Positions 28,087 to 36,290 of a DNA stretch of 64,000 bases are shown here, in pieces. Every line of letters begins with the position of its first letter. Positions within the stretch are counted from its first letter, which is position 1. A program made the translations under genes and the position numbers. The notes beneath the pieces were generated by a model, which worked only from the letters and a program-made list of their open reading frames with translations, was not told where the DNA came from and ran no database searches. This stretch comes from Anaeromyxobacter oryzae (GTDB taxonomy: Bacteria > Myxococcota > Myxococcia > Myxococcales > Anaeromyxobacteraceae). The stretch spans positions 1,324,501 to 1,388,500 of the forward strand of contig NZ_AP025591.1 of the NCBI RefSeq assembly GCF_023169945.1. The letters run 5' to 3'.

Positions 28087-29475
28087 TCAACGTTCCGGTG
28101 CGGGAGGCCCCGTCGGGACCCGCCAGCCCGGGACGTGCACGGGGAGACGGACGGTGAACGTCGTCCCGTCCTCCTCGGACGAGTCCACCTCGACCGCCCC
28201 GCCGTGGGCCCGCACCAGCTCGCGCACGATGAAGAGCCCGAGCCCCACGCTCCCGCTCGCGTCGTGCATGTCGTGCGGGCCACGCCGGAACGCCTCGAAG
28301 ATCTCCGGCGTGAGCTCCCGCGGGATCGGCGGCCCGCGGTTGTGGACCGCCACCACGTGCGCGGCGCCTTCCCCCCACAGCGCGACGCGGACCGGTGCCC
28401 CCGGCGGGCTGTGCTGGATGGCGTTGCCGACCAGGTTCGAGATCACCTGCGCGAGCCGCTCCGGATCTCCCGAGGCGGGCGCCGACGCGGGCAGGTCGAG
28501 CGCGATCTCGCGATCGGGGTGGACCTCCTGGAGCTCCGCCACGGCGCGCCGGGCGACCTCGGCGAGGTCCATCTCACGCGGCTCGAGGGGGATCGCGCCC
28601 TCGCTCCGGATCCGCGTGAAGTCGAGGAGGTCGCGGATGATGCGCGTCATCCGGTCGGCGCTCGCCCCGAGACGGGAGAGCGTCCGCGCCTGCTCCTCGC
28701 TGAGGCCGCCGCGGCGCCCGAGGAGCCCGGCCGCCATGCGGATCGCGGCGAGCGGCGTGCGGAGGTCGTGCCCGACGACGCCGACGAGGCGCTCCTGCAG
28801 CTCCACCGCGCGGCGCGCCGCCTCCTCCGCACGCTGCGCCTCGAGCCGCGACGCCCGCTCGGCCTCGTACAGGCGGGCGCGATCCAGCGCCTGCCCGCAC
28901 TGGTGAGCGAACGCCTCCAGGAACGCGCGCTCCTCCTCGTCGAACGGCTGGGGCGCGCCGAACGCGACCGCGATCGCGCCGAGGATCCGCTCGCCGGCCG
29001 CGAGCGGGAGCGCCGCGAGGGACCGCACCACGCCGGCCGGGAAGCCGCAGACGCGCGCCTGCGCGGCGAGCGCGCCCGGACCGCCCTGCAGGAAGATCGC
29101 GCGGCGCTCACGAACGGCGGCCGCCACCGGGAGATCGGCGGTCACCGGCACGAGCGCACGGCCGCTCGCCTGCTCCAGCGCGCCGCGGTGCCCCGCGACG
29201 TGCACGTCCCGGCCGCCCTCGGCGAGCAGCCCGACCCAGCACGCCGTGGCCCCGGGGAGCGCGTGCCCGCGGATCGCGATCACGGCCGCGACGTCGCCAG
29301 GCGTGACCGCGGCGGAGAGCGCCGCCGTCGTCGCGTGCAGGCGCGCGAAGCGATCTGCGATCCCGCGCTCCGCCGCGGCGGCCGCGTCGCCGCGGCGCCG
29401 GAACTCCTCGACCGCCCTGGCGGGTTCCCCGATCGCCCAGGGTTCCGCCGGCGCTTCCGGCCACTCCACAGACAT
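28087..29475 (-). CDS. GAF-domain sensor histidine kinase
   Basis: A soluble 462-residue histidine kinase. A GAF domain covers about 55-205 (VTPGDVAAVIAIRGHALPGATACWVGLLAEGG ... GVVRSLAALPLAAGERILGAIAVAFGAPQPFDEEERAFLEAFA, the typical GAF ending). It is followed by a coiled linker, HisKA with the phospho-His in VVGHDLRTPLAA near 236, and an HATPase domain with N box (NLVGNAIQHS) and G box (GSVGLGLFIVRELVRAHGG). There is no membrane segment. No response regulator is adjacent, so it is an orphan kinase. The start ATG 29475 is placed 18 nt after a -10-like TATGCT. Confidence 0.9.
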   Translation of the reverse strand: MSVEWPEAPAEPWAIGEPARAVEEFRRRGDAAAAAERGIADRFARLHATTAALSAAVTPGDVAAVIAIRGHALPGATACWVGLLAEGGRDVHVAGHRGALEQASGRALVPVTADLPVAAAVRERRAIFLQGGPGALAAQARVCGFPAGVVRSLAALPLAAGERILGAIAVAFGAPQPFDEEERAFLEAFAHQCGQALDRARLYEAERASRLEAQRAEEAARRAVELQERLVGVVGHDLRTPLAAIRMAAGLLGRRGGLSEEQARTLSRLGASADRMTRIIRDLLDFTRIRSEGAIPLEPREMDLAEVARRAVAELQEVHPDREIALDLPASAPASGDPERLAQVISNLVGNAIQHSPPGAPVRVALWGEGAAHVVAVHNRGPPIPRELTPEIFEAFRRGPHDMHDASGSVGLGLFIVRELVRAHGGAVEVDSSEEDGTTFTVRLPVHVPGWRVPTGPPAPER

Positions 29476-29563
29476 GACTCGCCCCGGCGCAGGAGCATAG
29501 GCGCGCACCTCCGCCTCCGAATCTCCCTGCGAGGGTCGGCCCTTCCTGCTAAGGGCATCGCTC

Positions 29564-29875
29564 ATGTCCGAAAAGCCCGCCACGCCTCCCGCGCAGCTGC
29601 AGATCCAGATCGAGCTCGATCCTGCCACCGCGAACGGCGCGTTCGTGAACATGGCGCTCGTGAACCACACGGAGACCGAGTTCACGCTCGACCTCATCTA
29701 CGTCCAGCCGCAGCAGCCGAAGGCGACCGTCCGCGCCCGCGCGATCACCACGCCGAAGCACATGAAGCGACTCCTCCTCGCGATCCAGGAGAACCTCGCC
29801 CGCTACGAGGCGCGCTTCGGCACCATCGACCTCGGCGACGCGCCTGCGTTCCCGCAGGGCGGGATCGTGAACTAG
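29564..29875 (+). CDS. DUF3467 family protein
   Basis: A 103-residue cytoplasmic protein. The family signature is unmistakable: FVNMALVNHTETEFTLDLIYVQPQQPKATVRARAITTPKHMKRLLLAIQENLARYEARFGTI. The function of DUF3467 is not known. TAAGGG lies 8 nt before ATG 29564 with no Shine-Dalgarno sequence. It is divergent from the histidine kinase and followed 8 nt later by a BtuF-like gene. Confidence 0.88.
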   Translation: MSEKPATPPAQLQIQIELDPATANGAFVNMALVNHTETEFTLDLIYVQPQQPKATVRARAITTPKHMKRLLLAIQENLARYEARFGTIDLGDAPAFPQGGIVN

Positions 29876-29883
29876 GGCGGGAC

Positions 29884-30699
29884 GTGCGCGTCCAGAGCCC
29901 GGTCCTCGGCAACGTCCTCGAGCTCGCCGCGGCGCCGGCTCGCGTGGTGAGCCTCGTCTCCTCGGCCACGGAGGTGCTCGCCGCGATCGGCGCGGGCGAC
30001 CTCGTCGCGGGCGTCTCGCCGTACTGCGCGCGGTACGTGCCCGGGCTCACCGCGCCCGTGGTGGGCGACTACGTGCACGCGGACCCCGAAGCGATCCGCG
30101 CCGTCCGCCCGGACCTGGTGCTCGTGACGGACGGGGTTCAGCTCCCGCTCGCGCGCCGGCTCGCCGACGCGGGCCTCCCCACGTACCTCCTGCCGGTCCC
30201 GCAGAGCCGGTTCGGCATCCTCGAGAACCTCGTCGCCGTCGGCGCGCTCACCGGCCGACTCCACGAGGCCCGCGCGCTCGCGGGGCGCCTCGAGCATGCC
30301 TGCGCCGAGCTCGCCGCCTCCGCGCCGCCGCGCCGACCGCGGGTGTACGCGGAGCTCTGGTTCGGACGGCACCCGCGGCGCCCCGGCGGTCGCTCCTTCG
30401 TCCACGACCTGCTGGAGCTCGCCGGGGCGGAGCACGTCCTCGCGGACGAGCCGTTCGCGTACGCGCCCCTCGATGTCGCGGACGCCGCGCGGCGCGCACC
30501 GGAGTGGCTCGTCGTCTTCCAGGAGCCGGAGTTCCCGGTCGACCCGGCCGTGCTCGTGCGCGAGCGCGGCTGGGAGCGGATGGTGGGCGACCGCGTCGTG
30601 CTGTCGACGGTCGAGGTCGGAAGGAACCTCATCCACGACGGGCCCTCGTTCGTCGAGACCGCGCGCTGGCTCCGGGCCGCGCTCGCCGGCGCGGCCTGA
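29884..30699 (+). CDS. Cobalamin-binding-type helical-backbone metal receptor (BtuF-like), no signal peptide
   Basis: A 271-residue protein of the TroA/BtuF superfamily (COG0614-like). It has VVSLVSSATEVLAAIGAGDLVAGVSPYC, PVVGDYVHADPEAIRAVRPDLVLVTDG and the long-helix region FGILENLVAVGALTGR, then the second lobe RVYAELWFGRHPRRPGGRSFVHDLLELAGAEHVL. The GTG 29884 start leaves no signal peptide or lipobox, so it may be cytoplasmic, or the gene lost its export signal. It lies 1.9 kb upstream of the riboswitch-controlled btu operon but outside it. The ligand, B12 or another tetrapyrrole/siderophore, is not proven. Confidence 0.8.
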   Translation: MRVQSPVLGNVLELAAAPARVVSLVSSATEVLAAIGAGDLVAGVSPYCARYVPGLTAPVVGDYVHADPEAIRAVRPDLVLVTDGVQLPLARRLADAGLPTYLLPVPQSRFGILENLVAVGALTGRLHEARALAGRLEHACAELAASAPPRRPRVYAELWFGRHPRRPGGRSFVHDLLELAGAEHVLADEPFAYAPLDVADAARRAPEWLVVFQEPEFPVDPAVLVRERGWERMVGDRVVLSTVEVGRNLIHDGPSFVETARWLRAALAGAA

Positions 30700-30731
30700 C
30701 CCTCGGCGTCCGGGTCTCCGCCGACGGACGC

Positions 30732-30794
30732 GCCGCGGACGATCGTCCGCGGCCTGAACGCCCGTTCAAGCGCGATCCCCGCGATCTCGCGGGG
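30732..30794. repeat. Three successive palindromes
   Basis: A perfect 22-bp palindrome (centre GGACGATCGTCC) spans 30732-30753. Next is TGAACG-CC-CGTTCA at 30755-30768, a shape typical of TetR-type operators. Last is the hairpin CCCCGCG-ATCT-CGCGGGG at 30777-30794. Together they may combine a terminator for the BtuF-like gene with an operator for the next gene, or form a repeated extragenic element. Confidence 0.6.
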
Positions 30795-30873
30795 TTGCCC
30801 CAGGCACGGGCGCTGCTCCTCCGCCTCCCATCCGGCGCGCACGTCGCGCGACCGGCGAACGGGAGAGAGCCAC

Positions 30874-31125
30874 ATGAGCGACACGAACGGAGCGCGGCGC
30901 CTCGCGGTGTACGCCGTGCCGGAGTCGAAGGACGGCGAGAAGAAGTTCTGGCCGAAGATCGGGGTCGCGTTCGCGAACCGGGACGGGAGCTTCTCGCTCC
31001 TCCTGGACGCGCTGCCCCTCGGCACGAACAAGCTGCAGATGCGGGAGGCGTTCCCGCCCGTGGAGGCGCGGAACGGGAACGGCGCCGTCCGGCGCGACCT
31101 CGAGGTGGTGGAGGTGCGGCCGTGA
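30874..31125 (+). CDS. Small conserved-looking hypothetical protein
   Basis: An 83-residue soluble protein: LAVYAVPESKDGEKKFWPKIGVAFANRDGSFSLLLDALPLGTNKLQMRE. The W-x-x-I-G-x-A-F-x-N-x-DGS...LDA-x-P pattern is found in small uncharacterised bacterial proteins annotated only as hypothetical. ATG 30874 follows GGGAGAG. It overlaps the next gene by 4 bp (GTGA), so it is coupled to the helix-hairpin-helix protein. Confidence 0.65.
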   Translation: MSDTNGARRLAVYAVPESKDGEKKFWPKIGVAFANRDGSFSLLLDALPLGTNKLQMREAFPPVEARNGNGAVRRDLEVVEVRP

Positions 31126-31439
31126 GCGCGCTCGCGAGATCCCTCGTCGCCGCCGCGCTGCTCGTCGCCGCGGTCCCCGCGCTCGCCGCGAAGAAGCCGC
31201 TTGGCGCGGGCGAGCGGATCGACCTGAACCGCGCTGGCGTCACGGAGCTGATGCGGCTCCCCGGCGTCGGGGAGAAGCGGGCGCAGGCGATCGTCGCGGC
31301 CCGCGGGAAGCAGCCGTTCCGGAAGCCCGAGGACGTCCTCGTGGTGAAGGGGATCGGGCCCGCGTGGCTCGCGAAGGTCCGGGCGAACGTCGCCGTCGGC
31401 GCGGCGCCCGCCGCGGCGCCGGTGCCGGCGCGGAGGTGA
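31122..31439 (+). CDS. ComEA-like helix-hairpin-helix secreted protein
   Basis: A 105-residue exported DNA-binding protein. The signal peptide ARSLVAAALLVAAVPALAA is followed by IDLNRAGVTELMRLPGVGEKRAQAIVAARGKQPFRKPEDVLVVKGIGPAWLAKV, two helix-hairpin-helix units of the ComEA type. ComEA binds incoming DNA in the periplasm during transformation. This short form lacks other domains. GTG 31122 overlaps the upstream stop. Confidence 0.83.
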   Translation: MSALARSLVAAALLVAAVPALAAKKPLGAGERIDLNRAGVTELMRLPGVGEKRAQAIVAARGKQPFRKPEDVLVVKGIGPAWLAKVRANVAVGAAPAAAPVPARR

Positions 31440-31460
31440 TCCGCGCGCGTCGAAGGTGCA

Positions 31461-31489
31461 GCCTCGGCCCGGGTCCGCCCGGGCGAGGC
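31461..31489 (+). terminator. Hairpin after the ComEA-like gene
   Basis: GCCTCG..CCCGGG..CCCGGG.CGAGGC forms a 12-bp stem with one bulge 21 nt after the stop. No T-tract follows. Confidence 0.4.
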
Positions 31490-31558
31490 GCGCCGCCGCA
31501 TCCGTGCGCCAGCACGGCCGATTCGAGGCGTCGGGACGGGTCGCGCCGGAATGGCTGC

Positions 31559-31588
31559 TTGACAGCGTGGCCGCGCGTTCGCTACTCC
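31559..31588 (+). promoter_or_regulatory. Promoter of the cobalamin-uptake operon
   Basis: -35 TTGACA (31559-31564), 18-nt spacer, -10 TACTCC (31583-31588). Transcription would begin at about 31595, exactly where the riboswitch aptamer starts. Confidence 0.65.
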
Positions 31589-31595
31589 CCGGAAC

Positions 31596-31768
31596 GCTTT
31601 TCGGCTCGGAGGAACAGGGAAGCCGGTCCAAGTCCGGCGCGGTCCCGCCACTGTAGCCGGGGTGAAGTCGCCCTCAGCGCTGTCACCACTGCCGCGGCCG
31701 TCTCGCGGTGGGAAGGTGGAGGGCGGCGAGCGGAGCAGCACGCCCGCGACCCCGGAAGCCAGGAGACC
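31596..31768 (+). ncRNA. Cobalamin riboswitch
   Basis: Conserved cobalamin-aptamer segments appear in order: GGGAAGCCGGTCCAAGTCCGG (split over 31617-31637), GCGGTCCCGCCACTGTAGCC (31638-31657), a GTCACCACTG-like J element (31682-31691), GGTGGGAAGG (31707-31716) and the B12 box GAAGCCAGGAGACC (31755-31768). It lies directly upstream of a TonB receptor and btuFCD. The downstream hairpin GGGTC-CGAAGGA-GACCC (31812-31828) holds the Shine-Dalgarno sequence in its loop and 3' side, so control at translation initiation is likely. Cobalamin binding is expected to reduce expression. Confidence 0.93.
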
Positions 31769-31834
31769 TCCCTCCGGGTCCGCCGCGAATGGGTCGCGGC
31801 GTGAAGTCCGCGGGTCCGAAGGAGACCCGATGGC

Positions 31835-33784
31835 TTGTTCCCGAGGGATCTCCTCACTCCGGGCGCGCTCGCGCTCGGGCTCGCTTTCGCCACCGTGGCC
31901 GGCGCGCAGGACGCGCCGGCCCCGGACTCGCCCGCGCCGGTCGAGCTGCCGGAGCAGGTCGTCCGCGTGCCGCCGGCCTCCTCCACCGCCGCGGCCGATC
32001 CCACCGCCGCCGCCACGATCGTCGAGGCGCGCCGGTACGAGGGCGAGGCGAAGGGCGTCGCCGAGCTGCTCGCGGCGTCGCCGGGCGTGGAGGTGACGCG
32101 TTACGGGATCGCGGGCCAGCTCGCGACGGTGTCCGTCCGCGGGGTCGCCGCGGACGCGGTGAAGGTCCTCGTCGACGGGCTGCCGCTCGGCGGCGCGGGC
32201 GGCGGCGTGGACCTCGCCACCATCCCGCGCGCGTGGATCTCCCGGGTCGAGGTGATCCGCGGGCCCGTCGGCGCCGAGCTCGGCGCGGGCGCGATGGGCG
32301 GCGCGGTGAACGTCGTCACACGCGGCGGCGGGGAGCCGGAGACGTCGGCGGAGCTGACTGGCGGCTCCTTCGGGACCTGGTCGCTCGCCGCCGACCGGTC
32401 CGGCCGCGCCGGCGCCCTCACCTACTTCGTCGGCGCGACCGCGGAGCGGGCGAGCGGCGACTTCACGTACCTGTACGACGACCGGCCGTCGCTGTCCGGG
32501 AACCCGCTCGTGGAGCGGACGCGCCTGAACGACGGGGCTCGCCGCGCCGGCCTGATCCTCAAGCTCGGCGGTCCGCTCGGCGCGCTCGACGTGGACGGGC
32601 TCGCGGAGGTGTCGGGCGGCCACCGCGAGCTGCCCGGGCAGCCGAACCCGACCGACACGACGACCGGCGACTGGTCCGATGACGGCCGGGCCCTCGCCAT
32701 GGTGCGCTTCGCCGGCCGGCCGTCACCGACGCTGGGCCTCTCGCTCCGGCTCCACGGGCGCGCCGATCTCCTCGACACCCGCCTCGCCGCGCTCGGCCCC
32801 GAGCCGACGCGCCAGCGCGGCGGGGCCGGCGGCGCGACCTTCACCGCGACGCTCGCTCACGGCCCGGGCCTCCTCACCGTCGCCGCCGCCGCCGAGCTCG
32901 AGGGGTACACGAGCCCCGCGCTCGGGGGCGCGCGCGTCCGGCCCGGCCTGTCCGCCTCGATCCAGGAGGAGGTCCTCCTCGCGGGCGGCCGGCTCCGGCT
33001 CGGGCCGGCGCTGCGGGTCGAGCGCACCGGGCCGTACGCGGGCGTGTCGGCGCGCGTGGGCGTCGCGCTCCGCGTCGCGCACGACCTCACGGTGCGCGCC
33101 AGCGCTGGCCGGACGTACCGGGTCCCGAGCTTCGCCGAGACGTGGCTGCAGCAGGGCCTCCTCGAGCCGAACCCGGAGCTCTCGGCCGAGGTGGGCCTCG
33201 GCGCCGACGCGGCGATCGCCTACGACGGCCCCCTCGGCGTCGCCTCGATCGGCGGGCACGCGACGCGGTACGACGACCTCATCACCTACGAGCCGGCGAG
33301 CCTCGGCCGCTTCAAGCCGTTCAACACGGGCCGCGCCCTCGCGGCGGGACTCGAGGCGGAGGCCGCGACCGTTCCCGCGCCGCGCCTGGCCGGGCTCTCC
33401 GTCTCCGCCGCGTACACGCTCCTCCACACCGAGGTGCTCCGGGGTCCGCCCGGCATCCTCGGGAACGATCTGCCCCGCCGTCCCCGGCACCGGCTGTACG
33501 CGCGCGCCGGGATCGCGCCGGGCCCGTTCGGCGCGCACGTGGAGGCACGCGTCCTCCGGCACCAGTTCGAGGATCGCCGGAACTACGCCCCGATCCCGGA
33601 CCAGACGGTCTTCTCCGCAGGCGCCTCGGTCCGCCTGCTCCGCTCGCCCCGTCTCTCGCTGCACGTCGAGCTCGACAACCTCGCCGGAGACCGCTCCCTC
33701 ACGGACGGGTTCGGCTACCCGCTCCCCGGCCGCACGCTGATGGTCAGCCTGCGCACCGGCGGCGCCACGGAAGGAACACCATGA
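31835..33784 (+). CDS. btuB: TonB-dependent outer-membrane cobalamin receptor (BtuB-like)
   Basis: An outer-membrane ligand-gated channel of about 649 residues. The signal peptide is LLTPGALALGLAFATVAGA. The plug domain follows with VAELLAASPGVEVTRYGIAGQLATVSVRG, VKVLVDGLPLGG and VEVIRGPVGAELGAGAMGGAVNVVTR. The barrel then has RTYRVPSFAETWLQQG and NPELSAEVG and ends GYPLPGRTLMVSLRTGG. The cobalamin riboswitch upstream and btuFCD downstream make B12 the likely ligand. Only TTG 31835 opens this frame near the ribosome-binding site; the well-spaced ATG at 31830 is in another frame, so a lost base or an unusual start is possible. The stop overlaps the next ATG. Confidence 0.88.
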   Translation: MFPRDLLTPGALALGLAFATVAGAQDAPAPDSPAPVELPEQVVRVPPASSTAAADPTAAATIVEARRYEGEAKGVAELLAASPGVEVTRYGIAGQLATVSVRGVAADAVKVLVDGLPLGGAGGGVDLATIPRAWISRVEVIRGPVGAELGAGAMGGAVNVVTRGGGEPETSAELTGGSFGTWSLAADRSGRAGALTYFVGATAERASGDFTYLYDDRPSLSGNPLVERTRLNDGARRAGLILKLGGPLGALDVDGLAEVSGGHRELPGQPNPTDTTTGDWSDDGRALAMVRFAGRPSPTLGLSLRLHGRADLLDTRLAALGPEPTRQRGGAGGATFTATLAHGPGLLTVAAAAELEGYTSPALGGARVRPGLSASIQEEVLLAGGRLRLGPALRVERTGPYAGVSARVGVALRVAHDLTVRASAGRTYRVPSFAETWLQQGLLEPNPELSAEVGLGADAAIAYDGPLGVASIGGHATRYDDLITYEPASLGRFKPFNTGRALAAGLEAEAATVPAPRLAGLSVSAAYTLLHTEVLRGPPGILGNDLPRRPRHRLYARAGIAPGPFGAHVEARVLRHQFEDRRNYAPIPDQTVFSAGASVRLLRSPRLSLHVELDNLAGDRSLTDGFGYPLPGRTLMVSLRTGGATEGTP

Positions 33785-35352
33785 GAAAGCTCCTCCCCCT
33801 CCTCCTCCTCGCCCTCGGCGTCGCCTGCCACAAGGAGCTCGTCTGCCCGACGGGCGAGGCCGCCTGCGGCGGCCGCTGCGTGTCGCTCCTCTCGGACGCC
33901 GCGAACTGCGGCGCGTGCGGCACGACCTGCGGCGCGCTCGAGACCTGCAGCGCGGGCGCCTGCGGCTGCGCGCCAGGCATCGCCACCTGCGGCGGCGCCT
34001 GCACCGACCTCGCGCGCGACGCCGCTCACTGCGGCGGCTGCGACACCGCCTGCACCGGCGGTGACCTCTGCCAGACGAAGGACGGCGCGACCGCCTGCAC
34101 CGCGACGTGCGCGACCGGGTACTCCGCCTGCGGCGGCGCCTGCGTCGACCCGCAGACGGATCCGCGGAACTGCGGGGCCTGCGGCCACGCCTGCGCCGCG
34201 GGCGAGACCTGCCGCGCCGGGACCTGCGGCGCCGCGGTCGCGATCGCCTGCTACGCCTCGGCGGACATCCGCCCGGTCGACGCGGACCTCCAGCCCGCCG
34301 GCGCGCCGCGCCCGGCCGAGGGCGGGCCGACCGTGATCGCCGCCGCAGGAGGGACCGTGTACTCCGGCAACGGCTTCCCCGCCGGAATCGGCGTCATCCC
34401 GCTCGACGACCGGCTCCCGACGTCGCTCACCGTGCTCCCCGGGAACGACGTCGAGGGCGTGACGGCCCACGGCGGCGCGGTGCTCGTGTCGAACGCCGGC
34501 GTCGGCACGTTCGTCGTCCTCGATGCGGCCGGCGCGGTGCTCGACGAGGTCGTCCTCCCCGGCGACGCCCCGAACCCGCACGGCTCGGCGGTGCTCGGGA
34601 CCACCGCGTACGTCGCGCTCTACGGCGACGGCCCCTCGGCCCAGCACGCGACGGCGGTCGGCCAGCAGATCGCGAAGGTCGATCTCTCCCAGCTCGCCGC
34701 CTGCGCGGCGGACACGGCCCCGCCCGCGTGCGGCGCCGGGAACGCCTGCGCCGCCGGCCGGGAGTGCCGCGACGGGCTGTGCCGCGTCCGCTGCGGAACG
34801 GTGACGGGCGCCATCGACCTCCTCGGCGTCGCCGGCGCCGCCGACGCGGGCGGCTACCCCTTCCCGAGCCGGGTCGCGACCGCCGGCACGAAGGTCTACG
34901 TCACCCTCGCGAACCTCGCGTTCGCGGACTTCGGCGGCGGCTTCGCCGGCTACTTCAAGCCCGCCGGCCACGGCAAGCTCGCGGTGATCGACACCGCCGC
35001 GAACGACGCGGTCTCGATCGTGGACCTCGGCGCGGGCTGTCAGAACCCCGGCGACCTCGAGGTGCGCGGCAGCACCGTGTGGGTCGCCTGCGGGTCGTTC
35101 TCCTTCCGGCAGGACGCGCCGGGCGTCGTCGTCCCGGTGGACGTCTCGGGCACGCCGCGGGTCGGGGCCGCCATCGACGCCTCCGCGATCGTCCCCGGGA
35201 ACCTCGCCTTCTGCGGAGACCTGGGATACGTCACGGACCAGGCGTCGGGCGCGGTGCTCCGGTTCAACCCGGTCACCGGCGCGGCGGACGCCCCGGTGAC
35301 CGTGTGCCCGACCGTCTTCTTCGCGCTCGCGTCCGACGTCGCGTGCCCGTGA
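33781..35352 (+). CDS. Cys-rich lipoprotein with YncE-like beta-propeller, BtuG-like candidate
   Basis: A 523-residue lipoprotein. The signal peptide LLPLLLLALGVAC has a lipobox ending at Cys16. Residues about 20-155 are Stig1-like Cys-rich modules (AACGGRCVSLLSDAANCGACG, TCGGACTDLARDAAHCGGC, SACGGACVDPQTDPRNCGACG, each near 35 residues). Residues about 160-523 look like a YncE-type propeller (blades such as VLVSNAGVGTFVVLDAAG, GKLAVIDTAANDAVSIVDLG, AFCGDLGYVTDQASGAVLRFN), interrupted near 310-345 by a further CGAGNACAAG..C..C insert. It overlaps btuB and btuF by 4 bp each, so it is translated within the B12 operon. In Bacteroides the surface propeller lipoprotein BtuG caps BtuB. A similar role here is inference from fold and position. 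Confidence 0.8.
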   Translation: MRKLLPLLLLALGVACHKELVCPTGEAACGGRCVSLLSDAANCGACGTTCGALETCSAGACGCAPGIATCGGACTDLARDAAHCGGCDTACTGGDLCQTKDGATACTATCATGYSACGGACVDPQTDPRNCGACGHACAAGETCRAGTCGAAVAIACYASADIRPVDADLQPAGAPRPAEGGPTVIAAAGGTVYSGNGFPAGIGVIPLDDRLPTSLTVLPGNDVEGVTAHGGAVLVSNAGVGTFVVLDAAGAVLDEVVLPGDAPNPHGSAVLGTTAYVALYGDGPSAQHATAVGQQIAKVDLSQLAACAADTAPPACGAGNACAAGRECRDGLCRVRCGTVTGAIDLLGVAGAADAGGYPFPSRVATAGTKVYVTLANLAFADFGGGFAGYFKPAGHGKLAVIDTAANDAVSIVDLGAGCQNPGDLEVRGSTVWVACGSFSFRQDAPGVVVPVDVSGTPRVGAAIDASAIVPGNLAFCGDLGYVTDQASGAVLRFNPVTGAADAPVTVCPTVFFALASDVACP

Positions 35353-36290
35353 CCGCGCGCCCCCGCGCCGCGGGCGCGCTCCTCGCGATCGCGCTCGCGA
35401 TCGCGGCGCCGCCCGTGGGCGCTGGGCCGGGCGGGGGCGCGGCGGCGACCGCCGACGCGCTCCGCCCCGGGAAGCACCTCGCCGAGGGCGGGCCGGTCTG
35501 GATCGGCCCGCGCCCGGCCGCACCCCCGCGGCGGGTGGTCGTGCTCGCGCCGAACCTCACCGACGTGGTGCTCGCGCTCGGCGCGGGCGATCGGCTCGTC
35601 GGCGTCACCACCGTCGACGACGATCCGGGGGTGAAGGACGTCCCGCGGGTCGGCGGGTTCATCGACCCGAACCCGGAGGCGATCCTCGCCCTCCGGCCGG
35701 ACCTCGTGCTCTGGGTCACCGACGGCGGCGCCCTCGCGGCGGTCCGCCGGCTCGCCGAGCTGTCCGCGGCGTCGTCGCGGCCGTTCCCCATCGTCGCGCT
35801 CGACGTCGTGAGCGTCGCCGACGTGCTCGCCACGCCGCGGGTGGTCGGCGACGCGCTGGGGATGCCCGACCGCGGCGCCCGGCTGTCCGAGGAGCTCGCG
35901 GCGGAGGTGGAGAGCATCCGGCGGCGCGCGGCCGGCCTCCCGCGGCGCAGGGTCCTCTTCGTCGTCGGGCGCGAGCCGCTCGTCGTCGCCGGTCCGGGCA
36001 GCTTCCCGGACGAGCTGCTCGCCATCGCCGGCTGCGAGAACGTCGTGGGCGGCGAGCGGCCGTGGCCGGTCTACCCGCTCGAGAAGGCGGTCGCGGCGAA
36101 TCCGGACCTCGTCGTGGACGGGGCGGCGCGCGAGCCGGCGGATGGGATCCGGCGGCTCGCCGCGATCCCCGCGGTCCGGCGCGGCGCGGTGGTCCGGCTC
36201 TCGAAGGACGACCTGCTCCGCCCCGGGCCCCGGATGATCCGCGGGCTCGAGGCGTTCTTCCGTGCGGTGCACCCGGAGGCGCGCGGGTGA
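35349..36290 (+). CDS. btuF: Periplasmic cobalamin-binding protein of the ABC importer
   Basis: A 313-residue helical-backbone receptor. The export signal AGALLAIALAIAAPPVGAG is followed by VVVLAPNLTDVVLALGAGDRLVGVTTVDDDPGVKDVPRVGGFIDPNPEAILALRPDLVLW, the class III binding-protein N lobe. A long helix near 150-190 and a second lobe (RRVLFVVGREPLVVAGPGSFPDELLAIAGCENVVGG) follow. Start GTG 35349 overlaps the propeller gene stop. It is expected to pass B12 from the outer-membrane complex to BtuCD. Confidence 0.9.
   Translation: MTARPRAAGALLAIALAIAAPPVGAGPGGGAAATADALRPGKHLAEGGPVWIGPRPAAPPRRVVVLAPNLTDVVLALGAGDRLVGVTTVDDDPGVKDVPRVGGFIDPNPEAILALRPDLVLWVTDGGALAAVRRLAELSAASSRPFPIVALDVVSVADVLATPRVVGDALGMPDRGARLSEELAAEVESIRRRAAGLPRRRVLFVVGREPLVVAGPGSFPDELLAIAGCENVVGGERPWPVYPLEKAVAANPDLVVDGAAREPADGIRRLAAIPAVRRGAVVRLSKDDLLRPGPRMIRGLEAFFRAVHPEARG

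Noticed and set aside
31662..32096. Open frame beginning before ATG 31830 as a separate small gene
   Set aside because: It overlaps the riboswitch and the btuB plug region and encodes Arg/Ser low-complexity sequence. It is kept only as a note on the start-site puzzle.
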